NCBI GenBank assembly: GCA_005789055.1
Contig: SYAA01000085.1
Span: 1 to 9,140 of the forward strand
Reading direction: 5' to 3'
From: Actinomycetota bacterium
GTDB taxonomy: Bacteria > Actinomycetota > Actinomycetes > Mycobacteriales > Mycobacteriaceae
Length of the DNA stretch: 9,140 nt
Shown here: positions 5,672 to 9,140 of the stretch, piece after piece
Position numbering within the stretch: the stretch's first letter is position 1
Layout: the number at the start of each line of letters is the position of its first letter
Notes under the pieces: model-generated
What the model saw: only the letters and a program-made list of their open reading frames with translations
Databases searched by the model: none
Told to the model about the DNA's origin: nothing
Program-made: the position numbers and the translations under genes

Positions 5672-8044
5672 ATGGATGCAGCTGATTTTGGCGGACGATT
5701 AAGTTCGGCCGCATTCGCGGCGGCTTTGGGGCTTGCGATCGCCGCCAGTCCCGGGGTTGCCTCAGCTGACGACACTGACCGTGGTCCAGCGGTGCACTCG
5801 TCCGGAACGCGGCAGTCACCGTCCGAGGAGTCCCCGGCGCAAGGGTCAGAGTCTCACTCCGCGGCGGGTGCCCCGCACAGGCAAGCGCGGGCTTCGGTGC
5901 GGTCGAACTCACCGTCGAGGGTGTCCCGGCCGTCGGATCGGGTGGGGGCTGGCGGCCTAGGCACCATCAAGGAGTCGTCGACGAAAATGCCCGCCGCTGC
6001 GATGTCGCAGCCGGATCAGGAGAGCCGCGCTAGGTTCCGTTCGGACGCGATCAATTGGGCAGCAGCGACTTTGGCGCCATCCCGCATCGTGGCCGCGATG
6101 AGTGCCGGGCTCCCCGCTGTGGCGTCAGCCGCACCCCTCGCCGCGGCCGTGGTGACGATGCCGCAGGTGGCGGCTGCGACGGCTTCGACTCCCGGGAAGC
6201 TCGCCGGCTTTCTGAACCCTCTGGGACTTCCATCATCCCCGTGGGGCAGCGATGTACCGGGCACACCGGGCCAGCTCGCCACTGGCGCGCTGGCGTTGGT
6301 CCGGCGGGAAATCGCGAATCTGCTGTTCGGTCCCGGTCCGACGACCACATCGGCTCGCACGACGACTGCCGCCGCCGCCACCAGGGTGAGGTTGGCGGCG
6401 TTGTCGATCGCCAACGCCAGCCTGGTCGAAGGCAGCAGTGGTACCGCCAATCTGGCGTTCACCGTGACGTTGTCGAAGGCGTCGACGACATCGGTCAGCG
6501 TCGGTTACGCGACGGCGAACGGGACGGCGACAGCCGGCTCGGATTATCTAGCCGGTTCAGGGACGATCACATTCGCCCCGGGTGAAAAGGCCAAGTCGGT
6601 GACTGTCGGGGTCGTCGGCGACACTATCGTCGAGGCCGACGAGACGTTCACGGTGAAGTTGTCGGCGGTGTCGGGCGCAACGATCTCCCGGGCCACCGCG
6701 ACCGGCACCATCCGCAACGACGACGCCGCCCCCGTGCTGCCGTCACTATCGATCGCCGATGCGAGCAAAGCGGAAGGCAGCAGCGGTACCGCCAACATGG
6801 TGTTCACCGTGACGATGTCGAAGGCGTTGACGACATCGGTTACCGTCGGTTTCTTGACCTCGAACGCGACAGCGACGGCGGGCTCGGATTACACGGCGAC
6901 CAGCGGCACCGTCACCTTCGCTGCGGGGGAGACCGCGAAGACGGTCAACGTTGGCGTCATCGGTGACACCACCGTCGAAGCGACAGAGGCGTTCACGGTC
7001 ACCTTGTCAGCACCGGCGGGCACCACGCTGAGCCGCGCCACGGCGACGGGCACGATCGTCGATGACGACACCGTGGCCGCGTACGCGGTGCCATTCGGTT
7101 CGCATCTGCGGCCCTATGCGGCGGGCACGCTGACGCTGAGCGGTTCCCAGTCGACCGCCGACGCGGCGGTCGTCTCCCTATACAACAAGTGGAAGACCAA
7201 CTTCCTGGTGTCGGCCGGCAGTTACGGGCTTGCGGTCAAAGCAAGTGCCGACTATCCGTACGTCTCGGAAGGCCAGGGGTACGGGATGGAGTTGACCGTG
7301 GTGATGGCGGGCGCCGACCCGTCGGCACAGTCATCGTTTGATGGAATCCTGAAGTACGTTCTGGCACATCCCTCGTCGATCAATCCGAATCTGCACGCCT
7401 CCGAGCAGAACGCCTCATTCGTTTCGGTGAACGGACGCGACTCGGCCACCGACGGCGACCTGTCTATCGCCTACGCCTTGCTGCAAGCTGACCGGCAGTG
7501 GGGCAGTACAGGGATATACAACTACAAGCAGCTTGCAGTCACCCGGATCAACGCGATCAAGGCCAGTGAGATGAACCCCAATACCTATCTACCGACGCTC
7601 GGAGACTGGGTCACCGCGGGAGATGCGTACTACAACACAACTCGCCCGTCTGATCTGATGATCGATCACTTCCGGGCATTCAAAGCCGCCACCAATGATC
7701 CATTCTGGGATTCGGCCGTCACCGCAGCGCAGAATCTTATTGCCCAGCAACAGAATGCCTACGCACCGTCGACGGGCCTCATCGCCGACTTCGTGGTGAA
7801 CACCAAAACAACCCCGGCCCCCGCACCGGCCAACTTCCTGGAAGGTAGAACGGACGGACAATATGCGTACAACTCGGTGCGGGTGCCCTGGCATCTCGGG
7901 GTCGACGCGGCGGTGTTCGGCGACGCGGTCAGTAAGGCTGAGGCGCAGAAGATCACCACGTGGTTCCGCACCAAGACCGGCGACGATCCCAGCAAAGTCG
8001 TATCGGGCTACACACTCGATGGAACGCCAGTCGTCACCTATTAA
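5672..8044 (+). CDS. Secreted Calx-beta / glycoside hydrolase family 8 protein, frameshifted near its 3' end
   Basis: As read, this is 790 residues. Residues 1-32 are a signal peptide ending in ASA. Residues 33-240 are a low-complexity Ser/Ala/Pro-rich linker. Two Calx-beta domains follow, about 244-352 and 359-467, each ending in an acidic NDDA or DDDT calcium-binding-type turn. From about 473 comes a family 8 glycoside hydrolase, the (alpha/alpha)6-barrel family of endo-beta-1,4-glucanases, chitosanases and bacterial-cellulose-associated BcsZ. VSEGQGYGM (531-539) carries the expected acid Glu533, TDGDLSIAYALL (593-604) the conserved Asp residues, and YNSVRVPWHLGVD (733-745) the region of the base. 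The frame closes at TAA 8042-8044, right after GTPVVTY, while the expected family C-terminus continues at once in another frame. The protein as read therefore keeps the catalytic residues but lacks the last barrel helices. Whether it folds is doubtful. The substrate is inferred from the family; the Calx-beta repeats suggest binding or spacing outside the cell. Confidence 0.85.
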   Translation: MDAADFGGRLSSAAFAAALGLAIAASPGVASADDTDRGPAVHSSGTRQSPSEESPAQGSESHSAAGAPHRQARASVRSNSPSRVSRPSDRVGAGGLGTIKESSTKMPAAAMSQPDQESRARFRSDAINWAAATLAPSRIVAAMSAGLPAVASAAPLAAAVVTMPQVAAATASTPGKLAGFLNPLGLPSSPWGSDVPGTPGQLATGALALVRREIANLLFGPGPTTTSARTTTAAAATRVRLAALSIANASLVEGSSGTANLAFTVTLSKASTTSVSVGYATANGTATAGSDYLAGSGTITFAPGEKAKSVTVGVVGDTIVEADETFTVKLSAVSGATISRATATGTIRNDDAAPVLPSLSIADASKAEGSSGTANMVFTVTMSKALTTSVTVGFLTSNATATAGSDYTATSGTVTFAAGETAKTVNVGVIGDTTVEATEAFTVTLSAPAGTTLSRATATGTIVDDDTVAAYAVPFGSHLRPYAAGTLTLSGSQSTADAAVVSLYNKWKTNFLVSAGSYGLAVKASADYPYVSEGQGYGMELTVVMAGADPSAQSSFDGILKYVLAHPSSINPNLHASEQNASFVSVNGRDSATDGDLSIAYALLQADRQWGSTGIYNYKQLAVTRINAIKASEMNPNTYLPTLGDWVTAGDAYYNTTRPSDLMIDHFRAFKAATNDPFWDSAVTAAQNLIAQQQNAYAPSTGLIADFVVNTKTTPAPAPANFLEGRTDGQYAYNSVRVPWHLGVDAAVFGDAVSKAEAQKITTWFRTKTGDDPSKVVSGYTLDGTPVVTY
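6401..6727 (+). repeat. Calx-beta repeat unit 1 (coding tandem repeat)
   Basis: This codes for residues 244-352, beginning LSIANASLVEG and ending TGTIRNDDA. It aligns without gaps to the second copy 345 bp downstream; by eye about 78 of 109 residues are identical. A 68-bp core (6428-6495) differs from its partner at only about six bases, so the similarity is visible in DNA as well as protein. Confidence 0.85.
6746..7072 (+). repeat. Calx-beta repeat unit 2 (coding tandem repeat)
   Basis: This codes for residues 359-467, from LSIADASKAEG to TGTIVDDDT, in exact 345-bp register with unit 1. The core 6773-6840 matches 6428-6495 at about 90% of bases. The two units are joined by a six-residue linker (APVLPS is within it). 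Confidence 0.85.
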
Positions 8045-8229
8045 TCCCGGAATTCGTCGCCACTCTGGGACCGGCGGCGATGGGCAATGCGGCGAACCAG
8101 GCTTGGCTGGACAAGATCTGGTCCTACACCGTCGCCCAATCTCAGACTTCGGCCGCTAAAAGTTACTACAGCGCCAGCCTGATCCTGCAGAGCATGATCG
8201 TGATGTCTGGCAACTACTGGACGCCGTGA
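8044..8229 (+). pseudogene. Displaced C-terminal part of the GH8 domain
   Basis: Sixty-one codons in the -1 frame relative to the upstream gene, ending in TGA at 8227-8229. They read IPEFVATLGPAAMGNAANQ and later SYYSASLILQSMIVMSGNYW, which is the usual end of a family 8 hydrolase (a last helix ending in a SGNYW-type motif). There is no start codon or ribosome site of its own at the junction. Adding one base at about 8042 would join it to the upstream frame and give a protein of about 852 residues, e.g. ...GTPVVTY-x-IPEFV. So this is the tail of the same gene, cut off by a one-base deletion, a sequencing error or, less likely, a site of -1 ribosomal frameshifting. Confidence 0.85.
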
Positions 8230-8279
8230 CGCATCGTTGTCGGAGAGAAGGCTGCCGGGCGAACTGCGCTTAGCCATGA

Positions 8280-8321
8280 CCCGCCCTACGCGGCCGCTGA
8301 CCGCGAGCGCCTCGGGGCGGG
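8280..8321. terminator. GC-rich nested hairpin in the convergent gap, weak terminator candidate
   Basis: Outer arms CCCGCCC (8280-8286) and GGGCGGG (8315-8321) enclose an inner hairpin CGCGG-7 bases-CCGCG (8289-8305). It lies between the converging GH8 and desaturase genes but overlaps the last codons of the desaturase and has no T-run on either side. In DNA this rich in GC such pairing can be chance. Confidence 0.22.
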
Positions 8322-9140
8322 GTTGGCGGCACGTTTGAGGAAGTCGTTCGGAAGGGAGAGCCGGATGATTTTCTTCCATGCCGAGCCGACCTGCTTGGGC
8401 AGCGAGCCGGACGTGTAGGTCAGTCCGTACCGCTTGAAGAGCGCTTCGACTTTCGGGGCAATCTCCTGATACCGGTTGCTGGGCAGGTCGGGGAACAGGT
8501 GATGCTCAATTTGAAACGACAGGTTTCCAGTCATGAAGTGCAGGGCGGGGCCGCCGGAGATATTGGCCGAACCCAGCATCTGGCGCAGGTACCACTCGCC
8601 GCGGGTCTCGCCCTCGATGGACGTTTTCGCGAAGGTCTGGACGCCCTCGGGAAAATGTCCGCACATGATCACCGAGTGTGTCCAGAGATTGCGGACAAGG
8701 TTGGCGGTGAGATTCGCCGTCAGAGTGGTCAACGCTGAGGGCCCAGACAGCAACGGATGCAGCACGTAGTCGCGGGTGGCGTGGCGGCCGATCTTGGCCA
8801 ACACCTTTTTGCCGCGGGCACGGAAGTCGGCCTTGTCGACGCGGCCCTTGAGGAACTTGCCGATCTCGAGGTCGTAGGCGGCGATCCCGTACTGGAAGAA
8901 GCAGGCGTTGATGGCGTTGGACAGCGGCTGAACCAGATACAGCGGCTTCCAGCGCTGGTCCTCGTCCACGCGCATGATGCCGTAGCCGAGGTCATTGTCC
9001 TTGCCGATGACGTTGGTGTAGTTGTGGTGCACCTGGTTGTGGGAGTGCTTCCACATATCTGCCGGCGAGGCGTTATCCCACTCCCAACTGGTGGAGTGGA
9101 TCTTGGGATCGCGCATCCAGTCCCACTGGCCGTGCATGAC
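8286..9140 (-). CDS. DesA3-like acyl-CoA fatty acid desaturase (5' end beyond window)
   Basis: The frame is open to the right window edge, so the ATG at 9137 is internal: the visible start VMHGQWDWM is the second half of the first histidine box (H-x-x-x-H-G). The second box is HSHNQVHH, 31-38 residues from that Met, and the third is QIEHHLFP at 209-216. Together they mark a membrane di-iron desaturase that inserts a cis double bond, most likely delta-9, into a CoA-bound fatty acid. KDNDLGYGIMRV, WKPLYLVQPL and CGHFPEGVQTF match mycobacterial DesA3 (linoleoyl/stearoyl-CoA desaturase). Hydrophobic stretches at about 67-88 and 133-160 would be membrane segments. The C-terminus is basic and low in complexity (RRSRSAAA). 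In M. tuberculosis the partner oxidoreductase gene precedes desA3; here that would lie beyond 9140. It is convergent with the GH8 gene. Confidence 0.93.
   Translation of the reverse strand, partial: VMHGQWDWMRDPKIHSTSWEWDNASPADMWKHSHNQVHHNYTNVIGKDNDLGYGIMRVDEDQRWKPLYLVQPLSNAINACFFQYGIAAYDLEIGKFLKGRVDKADFRARGKKVLAKIGRHATRDYVLHPLLSGPSALTTLTANLTANLVRNLWTHSVIMCGHFPEGVQTFAKTSIEGETRGEWYLRQMLGSANISGGPALHFMTGNLSFQIEHHLFPDLPSNRYQEIAPKVEALFKRYGLTYTSGSLPKQVGSAWKKIIRLSLPNDFLKRAANPAPRRSRSAAA

Noticed and set aside
1..9140. Mobile elements, tRNAs, CRISPR arrays, toxin-antitoxin or defence genes
   Set aside because: I found no transposase, terminal repeats, cloverleaf, spaced direct repeats or defence domains; all sizeable frames are explained by the genes listed.

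Overview
The window looks like ordinary chromosomal DNA of a GC-rich actinobacterium, most likely a mycobacterium (Mycolicibacterium/Mycobacterium). The reasons are strong third-position GC bias, a CadI protein close to the mycobacterial one, a DesA3-like desaturase, a short two-helix membrane protein, and two genes whose -10 hexamer sits six bases before the start codon, the geometry of the leaderless transcripts common in mycobacteria. No tRNA, rRNA, insertion sequence, phage gene or CRISPR array is visible.

Layout from left to right: (1) the start of a minus-strand cadI/arsI-type gene (1-369, 3' end outside the window), which keeps a Gln/His/Glu metal triad and a vicinal Cys pair. (2) A 286-bp gap holding a coding-like open stretch without a normal start codon. 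(3) A small two-helix membrane protein on the plus strand (656-901), convergent with an alpha/beta hydrolase (915-1784, minus). (4) The hydrolase is divergent from an Old Yellow Enzyme family oxidoreductase (1864-2955, plus), and an 11+11 bp imperfect dyad lies between them. (5) A secreted NamZ/DUF1343 family protein (3017-4267, minus), probably leaderless. (6) A two-gene exported redox unit on the minus strand: a Tat/lipoprotein-type MsrB (4957-5493) followed 16 bp later by a DUF4174 protein with a signal peptide (4467-4940). (7) A large secreted protein on the plus strand (5672-8229) with two Calx-beta repeats and a glycoside hydrolase family 8 domain; a net loss of one base near 8042 splits off its last 61 codons. 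(8) The 3' part of a DesA3-like acyl-CoA desaturase (8286-9140, minus, 5' end outside the window).

Three neighbouring loci (NamZ, MsrB-DUF4174, GH8) encode exported proteins, so the middle of the window mainly serves the cell envelope and exterior: muramyl-glycan turnover, repair of oxidised surface proteins and hydrolysis of a beta-glucan. They are not one operon; each of the three transcription units seems to have its own start. The flanking genes are metabolic or detoxifying: organoarsenical/metal response, ene reduction and fatty-acid desaturation. I do not see an obvious new multi-gene system. The points most worth checking are the GH8 frameshift, the near-identical Calx-beta duplication, the exported MsrB-DUF4174 pair, and the operator-like dyad between the hydrolase and the OYE gene.
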